DNA of 64,000 bases from Bog-756 sp963829235 (GTDB lineage Bacteria > Actinomycetota > Acidimicrobiia > Acidimicrobiales > RAAP-2), in NCBI GenBank assembly GCA_963829235.1, contig CAWHIF010000003.1, forward strand, positions 186,001 to 250,000. The letters run 5' to 3'. Of this stretch, positions 25,264-36,139 are shown piece after piece (the first letter of the stretch is position 1; every line of letters starts with the position of its first letter). The notes beneath the pieces were generated by a model, which did no database searches, was not told the origin of the DNA, and was given only the letters and a program-made list of their open reading frames with translations. The position numbers and the translations under genes were made by a program.

Positions 25264-26316
25264 ATGGGGGCAACGTTGAACATCGATCCGTACATCGTCC
25301 TGGGAAGCGCAGTCGTTGGATTTCTGGTCGGTCTGACCGGAGCGGGTGGCGGGGCATTGATGACACCCATGCTCATCCTCTTGTTCAGCGTCAAGCCGTC
25401 GACGGCAATCTCCAGCGATCTGGTCGCCGCCGTCTTCATGCGACCGTTCGGTGCGGCGGTGCACATGTCCAAGAAGACGGTGAATTTCCGGTTGGTGGGA
25501 TGGATGGTTGCCGGATCCGTGCCGATGGCCTTTCTCGGCGCCTACCTGCTCCATCTGCTGGGTCACGCGAAGACATCGCAGGCGAACATCGAGAAGGCGC
25601 TCGGTGCTGCGCTTCTCGTCGGGGCGGCGGCCATGGTGTCCCGTTACTTCCTCGACCGTCGGGGCGGCCACGAACGCAAGGCGGTCGTGCACGACCTCAC
25701 GGTCCGGCCGGTGCCCACGGTGCTCATCGGCATGGTCGGCGGACTCATCGTCGGAATGACCTCGGTGGGTTCAGGGTCCCTCATGATCGTGATGCTGCTC
25801 TTCCTCTACCCGATGCTGGGTGCGAACCAGCTCGTGGGCACCGACCTGACCCAGGCGGTCCCGCTGACCGTTGCCGCGGCGCTGGGTGCCCTGGCCTTCG
25901 GGCACGTCGAGTTCTCGGTAACCACGTCGATCATCATCGGAAGTATTCCCGCCGTCATCGTGGGTTCGTTCATCTCGTCGAGGGCCCCGGACAAGTACAT
26001 CCGACCGGCCATCACCTTCGTGATCTTCGCCTCCGGCCTCAAGTACGTGGGGCTCGGCACCACCGCTCTCGGCTGGGTCCTGTGTTCAGTCCTGCTCGCG
26101 GCCGCCGTCATCTGGCTGCTCTACGTGCGGCCGTGGCAGAAGCGGTGCCCCGCTGACTGGTTCTGCCGTCACCGCGGACGAGCAGGAAACAATCGAGTCC
26201 AGATCGTCCCCGTAACGGTCAGTCGCCGGGTTACGACATCCCCAGCTCGGCCGAAAGAGACTCCGGTGAATCCCCAGACAAGCGAGGCAACGCTTCGAGA
26301 ATTCCCAGAGCGTTGA
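25264..26316 (+). CDS. TauE/SafE-family sulfite/thiosulfate permease
   Basis: 350 aa polytopic membrane protein. The two-repeat TauE signature is seen in VGFLVGLTGAGGGALMTPML and GMVGGLIVGMTSVGSGSLMI, with LVGTDLTQAVPLTVAAALG between repeats. Expected to export sulfite or thiosulfate or to take up sulfur compounds. The last ~55 residues after LLYVRPWQ are hydrophilic and lack family similarity, perhaps from a late frameshift. Last gene of the sulfide operon. Confidence 0.88.
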   Translation: MGATLNIDPYIVLGSAVVGFLVGLTGAGGGALMTPMLILLFSVKPSTAISSDLVAAVFMRPFGAAVHMSKKTVNFRLVGWMVAGSVPMAFLGAYLLHLLGHAKTSQANIEKALGAALLVGAAAMVSRYFLDRRGGHERKAVVHDLTVRPVPTVLIGMVGGLIVGMTSVGSGSLMIVMLLFLYPMLGANQLVGTDLTQAVPLTVAAALGALAFGHVEFSVTTSIIIGSIPAVIVGSFISSRAPDKYIRPAITFVIFASGLKYVGLGTTALGWVLCSVLLAAAVIWLLYVRPWQKRCPADWFCRHRGRAGNNRVQIVPVTVSRRVTTSPARPKETPVNPQTSEATLREFPER

Positions 26317-26811
26317 ATCGATGTTCGACCGACATCTTGAGCCTGAAATGATGGTCTTCGTGTACATCTCCGCCAAGGTCGATGATGCGATCTGGTGCCC
26401 TATGTGGACTTGCTGGCAGCGAGCGGCGGTGATCTCGGTTGCCCTGGCTGCTGAACAAGAATCTGCCGGAACTGTCCTGACGCCGACGATTCGGCCTGGC
26501 TCATTGCCGGGATGCAATCTTCGACGCTCGGGATAACCCGCCGAGGGCCGACCAGCACGAAGAGAACGGAGCACGAGGATGCTCGACGCCACGGCGCCCA
26601 CCCGATGCGTTCTGTTCACGAATCCAGACGAACGGAGTCCGGACTTGAGGTCGAAGCGCGAGCGTTCCCGAAACGATTCGAGCACTTGCTGCTGACGTTG
26701 TGACTCAACTCGACCTGGACTCCTCCAGACGCGCCTCACGGCGGCACCGGAGAAGTGCCGCCGTGGGTCGGGGAACCTGTCAGTGGATCTTGGAGCGGAT
26801 GGGCTGGAGCC
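26317..26811. other. Intergenic region, no recognisable gene
   Basis: About 500 bp between the tauE gene and the convergent secreted-repeat gene. Open frames on both strands lack motifs or credible starts. No repeat or hairpin stands out. Confidence 0.4.
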
Positions 26812-27780
26812 TCAGGAGGCAGGCGGGTAAGCGGCCACTGCGGAAGCCTCCAGCACGACGGAGGAGTAGGTACCGATCACCGACGCCTTGCCACCGACGC
26901 AGATGTTGGCGAATGATGGCGACGCTACGCCGTTCTCCACGAACGGGGTCGTGGCTGCAACGCCGACCGTGGTATTGATCGTCGAGGCCGGAATCGAATG
27001 GCTGTCGGTCCACGTCACCACGAATTCCCCCGCCGTATCGGCGACTCCGCAGGTACCAGCTGTCGAGACACCGTTGACGGAGGTGACGGTCCCCTTCACG
27101 TGGAGCGGGGTGGGCGTCTTGGGTGGTGTCACGACGACAACTGCGGCGAGGATCGTGTTCCCGATGCTCGGACCTTCAGCGGCCGCGTTGTCGCCCACGC
27201 AGACGTCCGCGAACGTCGCCCCCGGAAGCTGAGGATCGTGGAACTTGGTGATCCGGTAGACGTCTACTTTGTCGACCACAGTGGACCCTCCCACCTTGAA
27301 GACCAGGGTGAACGCCCCCCGGGCACCGGCGGTTCCGCAGGCGCCGGGTGTGGACGAGCCGTTCACCGCGGTCACCTGGCCGAAACGGTTCACCGCCGTG
27401 GGGGCGAAGATCCGGACGGCGAGTGCATCCATCGAGTGAGCCGTGTTGTTCCCGATGGCCGTTGCCTGAAAGCCGACGCAGACGTTGGCGAAGGACGGGG
27501 TCGAGACGGTCTTCTCGACAAAGGATGTCGATGCCGTCACGTCCACGGTGGTGAGATGGGTCTTTGTCGTGCCCGACCTGATGATGAAGTTGCCACTTGC
27601 TCCCGCGGTGCCACAGCTCCCGACGCTTACATCTCCGTTGACGGCGATCACCTTTCCGGTAACCGACGGCGCATCGGCGTTGGATACGCTGTGCGCGCTC
27701 GCCCCGACGACACCACCGGTCAAGGCGAGTAGCGCCAGGGTCAGTGTGGTGGCCGCTGCCACCTTGAGTGCGGATTTCAT
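26812..27780 (-). CDS. Secreted protein of three ~100-residue repeats
   Basis: 322 aa. Sec signal peptide (LTLALLALTGGVVGASA) after GAGGAGG ribosome site, then three homologous units, each starting V-x-GxVxxVNG with a Cys in the GTCGTAG or GTCGVAD stretch and a second in FANVCVG or FADVCVG, probably a disulfide-bonded beta domain resembling DUF5666-like repeats. No anchor visible. The upstream frame extension to 28413 is not part of the protein. Function unknown. Confidence 0.75.
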   Translation of the reverse strand: MKSALKVAAATTLTLALLALTGGVVGASAHSVSNADAPSVTGKVIAVNGDVSVGSCGTAGASGNFIIRSGTTKTHLTTVDVTASTSFVEKTVSTPSFANVCVGFQATAIGNNTAHSMDALAVRIFAPTAVNRFGQVTAVNGSSTPGACGTAGARGAFTLVFKVGGSTVVDKVDVYRITKFHDPQLPGATFADVCVGDNAAAEGPSIGNTILAAVVVVTPPKTPTPLHVKGTVTSVNGVSTAGTCGVADTAGEFVVTWTDSHSIPASTINTTVGVAATTPFVENGVASPSFANICVGGKASVIGTYSSVVLEASAVAAYPPAS

Positions 27781-28210
27781 ACTTGCTGCCTCCTCGTGCA
27801 GTGGTCTGTGTCGGGAGCCTCCGCAGGAGACGCCCCTCGGTATTTCACATGCCCTGACCTCGCACACGAGGTATCGGTCACGCATCTCTAGCAACGATGC
27901 CGACACCTGGGCGTTACACGAAGGGAGTTCGGGCGTTCTGAGACAGTCCAGGACGTCTCTCTCAGTTTGCCAGGCCCGGCCCACTGAACCCGTTCGCTGG
28001 ATGGCTCGTACTTCAGCGGGAGGCAGCAGTGCTGCGGGCCAGCGGGAGGCAGGTCGGACACGTGACCGCTGTGCTCCGATCCGGCACGACGGAAGAGGGG
28101 GCCCGGCCGAAGCCGGACCCCCTCTCGACGGCGCCTCGAGGGCGCTCCGTACTGGTACTGGTACTGGTACTGCAGGAATTGCGTAGTACCTACTGCGAGT
28201 ACTGCGACCG
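27781..28210. other. Intergenic region with terminator and 6-bp microsatellite
   Basis: Holds the hairpin at 28095 and, at 28147-28175, the hexamer TACTGG repeated about four times. Otherwise no gene. Confidence 0.6.
28095..28124 (-). terminator. Hairpin terminator after the IPT/PstS-like gene
   Basis: GAGGGGGCCCGGC pairs with GCCGGACCCCCTC around CGAA (one mismatch/bulge). It lies 87 bp past the stop at 28211 and before the next gene start at 27780. No U-tract, so intrinsic activity is uncertain. Confidence 0.6.
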
Positions 28211-30280
28211 TCAGTTCTTGGCGGTGCAGTAACCCAGATGGCCTCCGGACTGGTTGGTGGTCGAGGCCGGGTAGTAGTCCGTTCCACCCTCCGACATCGA
28301 CGGCACGTCGATGATCGTCGGCGTCGTGAACTGGTCAGACGTGGGGTTGATATCCAGCGGGAAGAACCCGGCGTTGTCGATCGCGGACTCGATCTCGCTC
28401 CGGTAGGTGACACCGGTGTTGGGATCGATCTCCGTGTTCATGTCCGCACGGCACAGGAAGCCGCCGGCCCCGATGAAGTTGAGGGTTGCGGGATTGGCCG
28501 GGTTGGGGGCGTTGGTGTTGGCGTAGGCGTTCCACAGGATCCGAGGATCTGGGAAGGTCACACCGCTGTCATTGCCCGTACCCTGGATCGTGGCCTGAGT
28601 CGGCCAGGATGCCATTGATCGAGCCGTACTGCGTGACGTCGTTCGCAGCCTGGCCGTTGCAGGTGGCTTGGGTCTGTGAGAGGGTCCTGCCCGAGCCGAC
28701 CGTCACGACATTGGTGTTGCAGGTCTCGGCGAACTTCCCGTAGGAGAAGAAGTAGATGGCGTTGGCCGCATCCGATGCGTGGTCAACGACGCCCATCTCG
28801 TTCTCCGTCAGGTTGTTGTGGTCCGTGGTGACATTCGGGTCACCCGGGTCACCAGCCTCGTTGGCTGCGGACGAGCACGGCGGGTCCACGTTCTTCGTGA
28901 ATCCGAGGAAGCCCTGCCAGGTGCCGTACGTACCCGATGCGGTCTGCGTGGTGTAGCAGTCGATCGGATCCGGGCTTCCGCCCACCGTGACGGCCGAAGC
29001 CTGCTGCAGGCAGCGCCAGTCCATGGTCACGGTCGCGCTGTCGATGGTGCACGAGAGGGTACCTTCCCAGATGGCCTGCAGGTTGGCCTTCGAGATGTCG
29101 GTGACATCCGAGTGCGCAGTCGGCGTTCCACCGATGCTGGCCTCGGACACCCAGGACACACCGTCCGTGGCATAGCCCACGTAGTTCAGGTCGGCGTTGG
29201 ACGAGTACGAGGAGGACCGGGCGAAGCTGGTGTTGAACGCACCGATGCCGTCCGGGCCGCCGAGCAGCACCGGGGTAGCGGATGTCGCCTGGCTACGGCC
29301 GTTGCCGGAACCGGTGCCCGGGGCGTTGGCGTAGTAGTCGTCGAGCGGGTTCACATCGCCCACCGCAAGACCTGCCTCGCCACCGACCGTGCCGTCGACA
29401 TCGCTCACGCCCGACGAACCGTCGGCGGTGCTGCACTGCAGCGCCAGCTGGTTCACGGTCGTGTTGGTGAGGTCACAGCCCGGAGACTGCTCGAAGATGT
29501 CACCCAACGCATCCATGACCTGGTACGTGGTCTGCGAGCCCGAGCCGATGATCAGCGACGCCGGGGGGAGGATACGCGGACCCCTTGTAGATGAAGGTGT
29601 CGGCCGCGTCCGTCGCCGAGGTCTCGTTCGGGGAGCCCGGGTTCGTGACGGTGATGTTGACCGAACCCACGGCCTCGGCAGGCGAGGTGGAGGTCAGCTC
29701 TGTCGACGAGACGAAGTGCGTCGAGGTACCTGCGGTGGTGCCGAAGGCAACCGTCGCATTGCTGGCGAAGTACTGACCGGTGATCGTCACCGTGGTTCCA
29801 CCAGCGGTCGGGCCGGCGGCCGGGCTGTCCGGACCGGAGGTGACCGCGGTCACCGCGGGCGTCAGCGGCGGCGCGCGGTGGCACCGTGTAGGTGAGGGTC
29901 TTCGCCTTCGAGGTGAGGGTCTTCTGGCCACTTCTTGGCCACGCTCACGGTCACCGACTCCGAATGGACCGACGAGAACTCTGCCGGAGCGAGAAATGTC
30001 ACCTTGGTGGCCGAAGGCTTCCGGTGGGCTTCACGGAGATGGTCCCGACATTCACCGTGGTGGTGTAGCCGGAGTCAGTGAGGCCCTTCCCGGCGATGGT
30101 CACCGTGGTGCCACCCGTCGTGAGCACCGAGCTGGGCGAAAGCGACGTGATCGACGGGGTTGCTGTCGCCGCCCCGGCGATCGTGCTCGTCGCCGCCACT
30201 GTCAGTGACAGTGAAGCGAGGCCGATCGAAGCCGCGCCGATGGCGCGCCCCGTCCGGCTCGTGAATAAGTTTCGCAACAT
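28211..30280 (-). pseudogene. Secreted IPT/TIG protein with PstS-like binding domain, several frameshifts
   Basis: Starts at ATG 30280 (GAGGAG upstream) with a signal peptide, then IPT/TIG sequence (TGGTTVTIAGKGLTDSGY; second copy AGGTTVTITGQYFASNATV). A shift in a run of six C near 29555 leads to a phosphate-binding-like domain opening LIIGSGSQTTYQVMDALGD and containing LSQTQATCNGQAANDVTQYG; another near 28610 gives the C-terminal part ending GGHLGYCTAKN. At least four single-base shifts (also near 30020 and 29885). ~690 aa if repaired. A surface protein related to the neighbouring PstS paralogues. Confidence 0.75.
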
Positions 30281-30703
30281 GTTTCTCCTCGTGATTGGTG
30301 AATGGTTGCGAGGGGCCGTTTCGTTCGGATCCGTTCGGATCCGTTCTGCCTGCCAGAGTCCCTCATAAGAAAAGGTAACGAAGCCAGGTAATCTGAACGT
30401 CACGAACGCACGGGTATTCGATGAAATTGTAGGTGACGTCACGCAGACCGTCTCCGGGTGGACCAGCGGGCAGACCACCCTGCGACCGGAGAAGATGCAT
30501 CCGTCCGGTTCGGCGTCGGGGCGATGTTGCGGCTATTTCTCCAGCTCAGCGCCTATCTGTCGCGACCACTCACCCAGCTGCCGGCGATGCGTTGGTGGAT
30601 GGCGTGAGTCCGGCCCCTCCAGCCTGCGATGCCGGCGTGTGGATGGTCTGTGGCGTGTGGACGGAGTATCGAGGGCTGCGGACCGAGGGGAGCAGGCAGG
30701 TGC
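30281..30703. other. Intergenic region with candidate promoter elements
   Basis: Upstream of the IPT/PstS-like gene. Contains the 10-bp palindrome GTGACGTCAC (30433-30442), a duplicated CGGATCCGTT (30328-30348), and on the minus strand GTTCGTGACGTTCAG followed by GTTACC-type motifs that could be a weak PHO box. No gene seen. Confidence 0.45.
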
Positions 30704-31606
30704 TCAGAACGTCGCCGGAAGGGCACGGGCCAGGGCTTCGCACGCGAACAGCCCGCACATGAGCACAATAGGCAGAGCGAACAGGTAGGCCAGCCATGGT
30801 TGGCCCCAACGCATTGCCGCCGCCGCGGCGGCGACGATGACACCCACGGTGATCAGCATCCACAGAATGGTGAGCCATCCGGCTGCCGAATCGCCGTTGA
30901 GGGCCCGGTCGGCATTCGTGGGGATCCGCCCCCGGATCACGTCGACCTTCGCCGGCGATCCCTTGAGCTGCGCCACCACAACGAGCCGACCGCTCGTGAG
31001 GAGCCCCGAATCGGCGGTGATCAGTGTGAGCCGGTTCGCCGCCGTCGGCCCGATCACGTCACGATGTCCGGACAACACGGTTCCGACATGGGTGACCACG
31101 TAGGTGAACGTTCCGGCACCGTCGATCACCTTGATCGTCCGACCGCGCTGCAGTGTGCTCACCTTCCCGAACGGAGCCCCGAAGGTGACCCGACGCCCGG
31201 CGATCACCGAATTGCCGGGGGTGCCGGGCAGCACCGAACCCGGCAGGAGGCCCGGGCCCTTCATCAGATCCGCGGCACTCGTGCCCTGGACCACGACCTC
31301 GTGCAGGTCGAGGGAGCGGATGTCGAGCACCGCGATGGCCCGACCGTCAGACGGCGGATGCCCATCGACCAGGCTGGACACCGTCAACGGATGGCCGAGC
31401 AGCGACGCCGTCAGAATTTGCTGGTTTCTGGCCGCCGTGAGCGAACTGAATACGAAGGCATAGGCGAAGAACGCGATCAGCAGGACTGCGACGCTGACCA
31501 ACGCCACGCCGACCAACATTCGGGCCTGCAACCAGTGCCGCTTCAGTCCGATGTCCTTCTGCCCACCGGCATCTCTCCCCTCACCCGGGTCACCACCTTC
31601 GCCCAT
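30704..31606 (-). CDS. Sortase-fold membrane protein lacking catalytic His and Cys
   Basis: 300 aa: N-terminal TM (~30-52), extracellular sortase domain, two C-terminal TMs (~245-297). Sequence follows class E sortases: LPGTPGNSVIAGRRVTFGAP, where the active-site GHR is GRR (Arg138), and RLTLITADSGLLTSGRLVVV, where LTTC is LITA (Ala198); only the conserved Arg207 remains. The DNA at both sites reads clearly, so the losses are not a frame error. Likely a non-catalytic binding or scaffold protein, encoded 75 bp after a PstS-like surface protein in the pst operon. Confidence 0.78.
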   Translation of the reverse strand: MGEGGDPGEGRDAGGQKDIGLKRHWLQARMLVGVALVSVAVLLIAFFAYAFVFSSLTAARNQQILTASLLGHPLTVSSLVDGHPPSDGRAIAVLDIRSLDLHEVVVQGTSAADLMKGPGLLPGSVLPGTPGNSVIAGRRVTFGAPFGKVSTLQRGRTIKVIDGAGTFTYVVTHVGTVLSGHRDVIGPTAANRLTLITADSGLLTSGRLVVVAQLKGSPAKVDVIRGRIPTNADRALNGDSAAGWLTILWMLITVGVIVAAAAAAMRWGQPWLAYLFALPIVLMCGLFACEALARALPATF

Positions 31607-31681
31607 CGAGCCAGCGCGCCAGATTCCACTCCCGATGGGCGTCCGGAGTGCCGCCGCCCTCGCCTCTGACCTCGGTGGCCG

Positions 31682-34247
31682 TCACGGGTCTTCGCCCTCC
31701 GCACCAGGCATCCGGGCGGCCCGCGCCCGCATGAGGATCAGGACGCCGCCGGCCAGGCACAGCAACGCCACCAGGAGCACGGTCGGCAGGAGCAGTCGAC
31801 TCACGATGTTGAGGCTGATCAGGCTCAGGTCGCGGGGAATGATCGCAGGCTTGGTCGCAGCGGCCTTTCGTTTCCCCGAGGAATTCGAGAACTTCTTCCC
31901 CGGGGATTTCGAGGAGCCGAACCTGGTCACCGAGGCGGCAGTGGTGGTGGAGCCTTGGGCACCGCTCCCACCGGCCGGTGTCGTACTCGAAGCGCTCCCC
32001 GGAGTGGCCGGTAGTGAGTTCGGGGTCGACGTGGTTCCGGGCGACGGTGAAGACTTGCCGATGGTGACCGGGCACTGGACGCCGGGGTGTTCGCAGCGCT
32101 GCCCACTACTCTTTCCGGCACGGGTGTGGAGGGCGGTGTGCAGGTCGGCCAGTGCGGCCGTGGCCATAGCGGCCGGCATGGGGTAGTACCCGGCGGGGAG
32201 CGCCCCCGAGGTCGAGAAATCGATCAGGTTGGTCACCAGGTTCCGGATGGCCGCGGTCGTGGGTGCCGACTGCGGAGCGGTAGGCACGATGGCGTAGGTG
32301 ATATCGGGCATCGGGTACGCGGTGGGGTCGGGGTTGGAATAGTTGAACTGGTAGGTGCCGGCGGGACAGGTGGTCGACACCGTGGTGCACGGTTGCGCGC
32401 CCGCCAGCCCGGCCTCGATGCTGGGCGTCGTGGGAGCGACGAAGTTGCCACTGGCGTTCTGGAGGCTGGCCTCGTTCAGGCCGTAGAACGCAGCCTCCGA
32501 CGAGTCCATGATCCCGAAGGCGGCGAGCGGGTCGGTCCCGTTCTGCGGCAGCGGCAGCTCACCACCCCCGTAGGCCCAGCTGCGCATGTTCTTGGCCTGC
32601 AGCGCAGGGGACTGGGCCGCGGAGAAGAAATTCGACGACCCCGATATCGATGGGAAATTCGAGATCCCCTGACAGCTGGGGAAGACCCACTTGGCCGTGG
32701 GATCGCCGGAGGGCGGCCATACGGACGAGTGGGGGGCGGTGGTGAGGGTGGTGGAAGCCAGGTTCGGATCGTTGACTTTGACTGCATGGGCGACAGGATC
32801 GAAGTCGGCGTTGGTCTCGAACACGGTAGCGGTCAGGCTTGGATTCGGAGCGTGGCACAACCAGTCGGTGGTCTGGTAGCTGGCTCCGGTCGGGACATCG
32901 GGCATGAACGAACCGAACTGCTGAGGGGATACACCGCCGTTCAGCTCGGAGTCAGCCGACAGCTGGATTGATAAGGTCGAAGGAGTCGAGGTTGGATTCA
33001 TAGTAGAGCTGCGCGCTCGGAGTGCTCGGGCACTCATAGAGCTGCGCGCAGGTGACGGGTGGGGTGGCGGTGGCGAGCTCCGAGGCAAGATTGTCGGCGT
33101 CGGCGAAGTCGGGCTCACCATTCAGGAACTGCGGGTCGCCGGTCGGCGATTCGTAGTCCGAGGTGATCAGACCCGCCACCATGTTCGGAGTCAGGTTGTA
33201 GGTCGAGATGGGGACGGACAGGCTGTTGAGTATGTCGCCGGCTAGAAAGGCCACAGTGCTGGCCGACACCGCGATCGGTACCAGTGCGTAGGCCTTGCCC
33301 TTCTTGCCCTGGAGGAGAGCCATCTGCGCGGCGTCCTGAGGGTTGTCGACGAACCCCACTGCCGCGTTGCCGGCGGCGAAATCCGAGACCACCGATTTGG
33401 TGTCGGAGGTGGTGTTGAGCGCCACCACGCCAGCCGCTCCATCGCAGGTGGCCTCGATAGCCGTCGGCAGGAACTGCTCGACGCTGGTAGATCCGTCGGT
33501 GTAGATCTCCGGAGCGTTCTTCGGGCAGCCCGACGTCTGGGAACGGAATTTGAGTGGGACGACGACGCTGTTGGTTGTGTCCACCGCGGGACCCAACCCG
33601 ACGACCGGGCCCTGACCGAGCTCCTCGGTGACGACCATGTCGCAGGGGTCGCCCGAATTGTCGCAGTTGAATCCCGGCGTCTCGTTGTTCTGGTCGAGCA
33701 TGTCGAGGGCGGGCAGAACCGTGTTGCCTTCACCCGCCGGGTCGAGGAACACGGGATAGGTGACCGACGTCAGGTCGTGGTGGGCCGGATCGTCGGTGAC
33801 CGGAACGCTGATGGTCCCGTAGTCCGAATTCTCCCACAGACCTGTCAGACAGGCTGGATCCGTGGACGAGGTGATGCCGGAGCAGAGGGCGACCCGGAAG
33901 CTGTCCGCAGCGGGAAAGTTGGTCACCTTGATCGCTATGCTCTGCCCATCTTGCAGATCGACGTTTGGACCGACGTCGACCGTCGGGCACGGTCCGGAGT
34001 TGCACGGAAGCTGGGCCTTGCAGCCCCGGGCGCCGTCGTTCGTGCAGTGGGACGTGGTCAAACCGACCTGCGCCCGGTAGGTGGAGCTGTCCGCCGCACT
34101 CGTTCCCGCTACGGACGTGGCCGCCAGCGAAATCAGCACCAGGGCCACGCCGGCCGCCAACCTCGCCCCCAACCTGGTCACGACCGAACTCGCCGTACGG
34201 TGAGGACGGCGGTCGGGCTGTGCCCAGCGCCACCTCCGCTTCTTCAT
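31682..34247 (-). pseudogene. PstS-like surface protein with C-terminal membrane anchor, one frameshift
   Basis: Signal peptide (LAAGVALVLISLAATSVAGT), then ~400 residues with periplasmic-binding features (EIYTDGSTSVEQFLPTAIEA, FVDNPQDAAQMALLQGKKG). The frame breaks near 32965 and continues LSADSELNGGVSPQQFGSFM to a Ser/Thr/Pro-rich linker and a C-terminal TM (LLLPTVLLVALLCLAGGVLI) followed by basic residues. ~855 aa if repaired. No LPXTG motif seen. ATG 34247 follows AGGAGAG; 34271 is an alternative. Probably a wall-spanning phosphate-binding or adhesive protein. Confidence 0.72.
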
Positions 34248-34343
34248 CTCTCCTGCCCTCTTTTCGTCCATGCTCACTGTTCGGCCGGTCCGGGCCTCAC
34301 GTCGCTCGTCCGTGGGGGCGTACACCTGCTCGTCCGGGCGCGT

Positions 34344-36135
34344 TCATGCCACCGGCCCCGTATCCGGCACCGGCTCGGCTGCGCCAGGCTTTCGCCTCTT
34401 CCTCATCCCGACGAGGGGAGGACCGAATACGATGGCGACGAGGAGGAGCGCCCCACCGAAGTAGGCGAGCAGGTTGGGCGACGCCAGGGATTGGACGGCA
34501 GACGAGAGCGCGTCGATCCTCGGGTACTTGGACGGGCCCGTCGCCGCGGTCGACGCGGGCACGAGCTTGCCGTTGACGATGGCGTACCCGGCTGCTTTTT
34601 CGGCCGCGGTGAGCCCGCCTTTGGCGGCAACCGCACCAGTGGCCCCGCCGGCCGTGGACCCACTGGCCCCGCCGGCCGTGGACCCGCTGGCCCCGCCGGC
34701 CGTCGACCCGCTGGCGGTCGAACCGGCTCCAGGTTCCGTACCTCCGCCGGTGGTCGGCCCACCGGGATTCGGACCGCCACCGGTCTGGCCTACGATCGTG
34801 GGCCCGCCGGGGTTCGGGATCGTGCCCTTGACGTAGGGATTCGCGCAGTCGGCAGCCGAGACGCGGTGGCGGCTCCTTGGCGCCGTTCAACCGTCCGATG
34901 GCGTCGAAGTCCTCCTGGACCAGGTTGGGAGGGAGCGGCGAGTAGCCGAGCTGGGCCATCTTCTGCTGACCGGCGCAGGCCAGGAAGTCGACGAACTGTC
35001 CGATCTCCTTGCCTTTCTGTGGATCGAGTGGCGACGTGGGGCCCGGCTGGGGGACCCCCGCGGCGGTGAACGAGGCGCAGCTTGTCCCTTGCGCCGCAGC
35101 CAGCTGCGGCGAGCACGGTGTGACCAGGTAGCTGTACGCCGACAGCGGGTAGGCATTGGCAACCGGGTCGGTGTAGACGCCGCTCAGGTTCTGGGTCAGG
35201 TCGGCGTGCAGGATCGCCTTCTCCAACGCCGTCGACACGTTCAGCGACGTCGGCTGGACCGGGGCGCCACTGGCATTGATAAGGGAGGCGACGGGAAATG
35301 CATGTTCCTTGGCGTAGGCCGTCTCGACGTAGGTGATGGACCCGAGGCTCGACACGGCGGCCACGTAGTTGGCGGCATTGTCCGACCCCGACTGGCCGAC
35401 CAGGTTGCCCTGGCCCCATCCCGGGTAGACCGTCGGGCTGGGGTTCGAACCCTGGGCCGGCACGGGCCAGGTGGCCGTGGGCTGCCCCGGATTCCCGGAA
35501 TTGAATGCGGTCTGGGCCGCCTGGAACTCCGATCCATCCATCTGGAGGAGGTAGTCGGACAGGAGGTAGTTCTCGCCCGAGGCGTCCGACCGGTACACCG
35601 GGATGATCTTCTGGTTGGGCAGGTCACCGGCAAGCTGCGGATTGGCGGCGGCGATGGCCGAGCTGTTCCAGTTGGTGATCTTGCCCAGGAAGATTTGGCC
35701 GATGAGGGACGTATTGAGGTTGAGGTTGGTGATCTGCTGCCCGTCGGTGCCGTTCAGGTTGAACATGAAGGAGAGGCCGCCGGCCACGTCCGGCATGTAC
35801 TGGTAGGGCTGGGACGGGTAGTACGTCGACTGCTGCGCACTGTAGGGGATGTCCGACGCGGCGAAGTCGACCTGGTTCTGGCCGAAGTTGTTGAGTCCGA
35901 TGACGGACGACGAGACCTGCCAGTTGATGTTGAGGCCGTACAGCGTGGCGGACTGCCCCACCCACTGTTGGATGGCCACCCCGGCGAAGCTCGATCCCGT
36001 CGACTGCAGCAACGGGCTCGCCCCTGCGGCCGGGGCGGTGAGCATCAGGACGGCGATCGCGGCCACCACGCACACCAGTCGATTGAGGGCCATGGCCCGA
36101 AACCGGGCACCACGGGCGAGATCCGGGATGGGCAT
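34344..36135 (-). pseudogene. pstS: Phosphate-binding protein PstS with C-terminal TM anchor, one frameshift
   Basis: Phosphate ABC transporter binding protein. Signal region VVAAIAVLMLTAPAAGASP, then LLQSTGSSFAGVAIQQWV, NQVDFAASDIPYSAQQ and IIPVYRSDASGENYLLSDYL, the phosphate-binding PstS pattern. Near 34868 a one-base shift moves the tail to another frame: ANPYVKGTIPNPGGPT, a repetitive Gly/Ala/Ser linker, and a TM (LAYFGGALLLVAIVFG) with RKRRKP stop-transfer. ~597 aa if repaired. Most PstS are lipoproteins; this one appears tethered by its C-terminus. Start 36135 lies just after the pstB stop. Confidence 0.85.
34641..34712. repeat. 24-bp tandem repeat in the pstS linker
   Basis: Three copies of a 24-bp unit starting GGCCCCGCCGGCCGTGGACC at 34641, 34665 and 34689, encoding the Gly/Ser/Thr/Ala linker before the TM anchor. 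Confidence 0.9.
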
Positions 36136-36139
36136 CGGA

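Noticed and set aside
26086..26739. Minus-strand frame of 217 codons after tauE
   Set aside because: Overlaps the tauE coding end and shows no domain or start signal.
30704..31606. Active housekeeping sortase
   Set aside because: Catalytic His and Cys are replaced by Arg and Ala, and no LPXTG-type motif was seen in the neighbouring surface proteins.
35440..35460. GGGTTCGAACCC-like sequence resembling a tRNA T-arm
   Set aside because: Lies within the pstS coding frame (QGSNPSPTV) and has no acceptor, D or anticodon stems around it.
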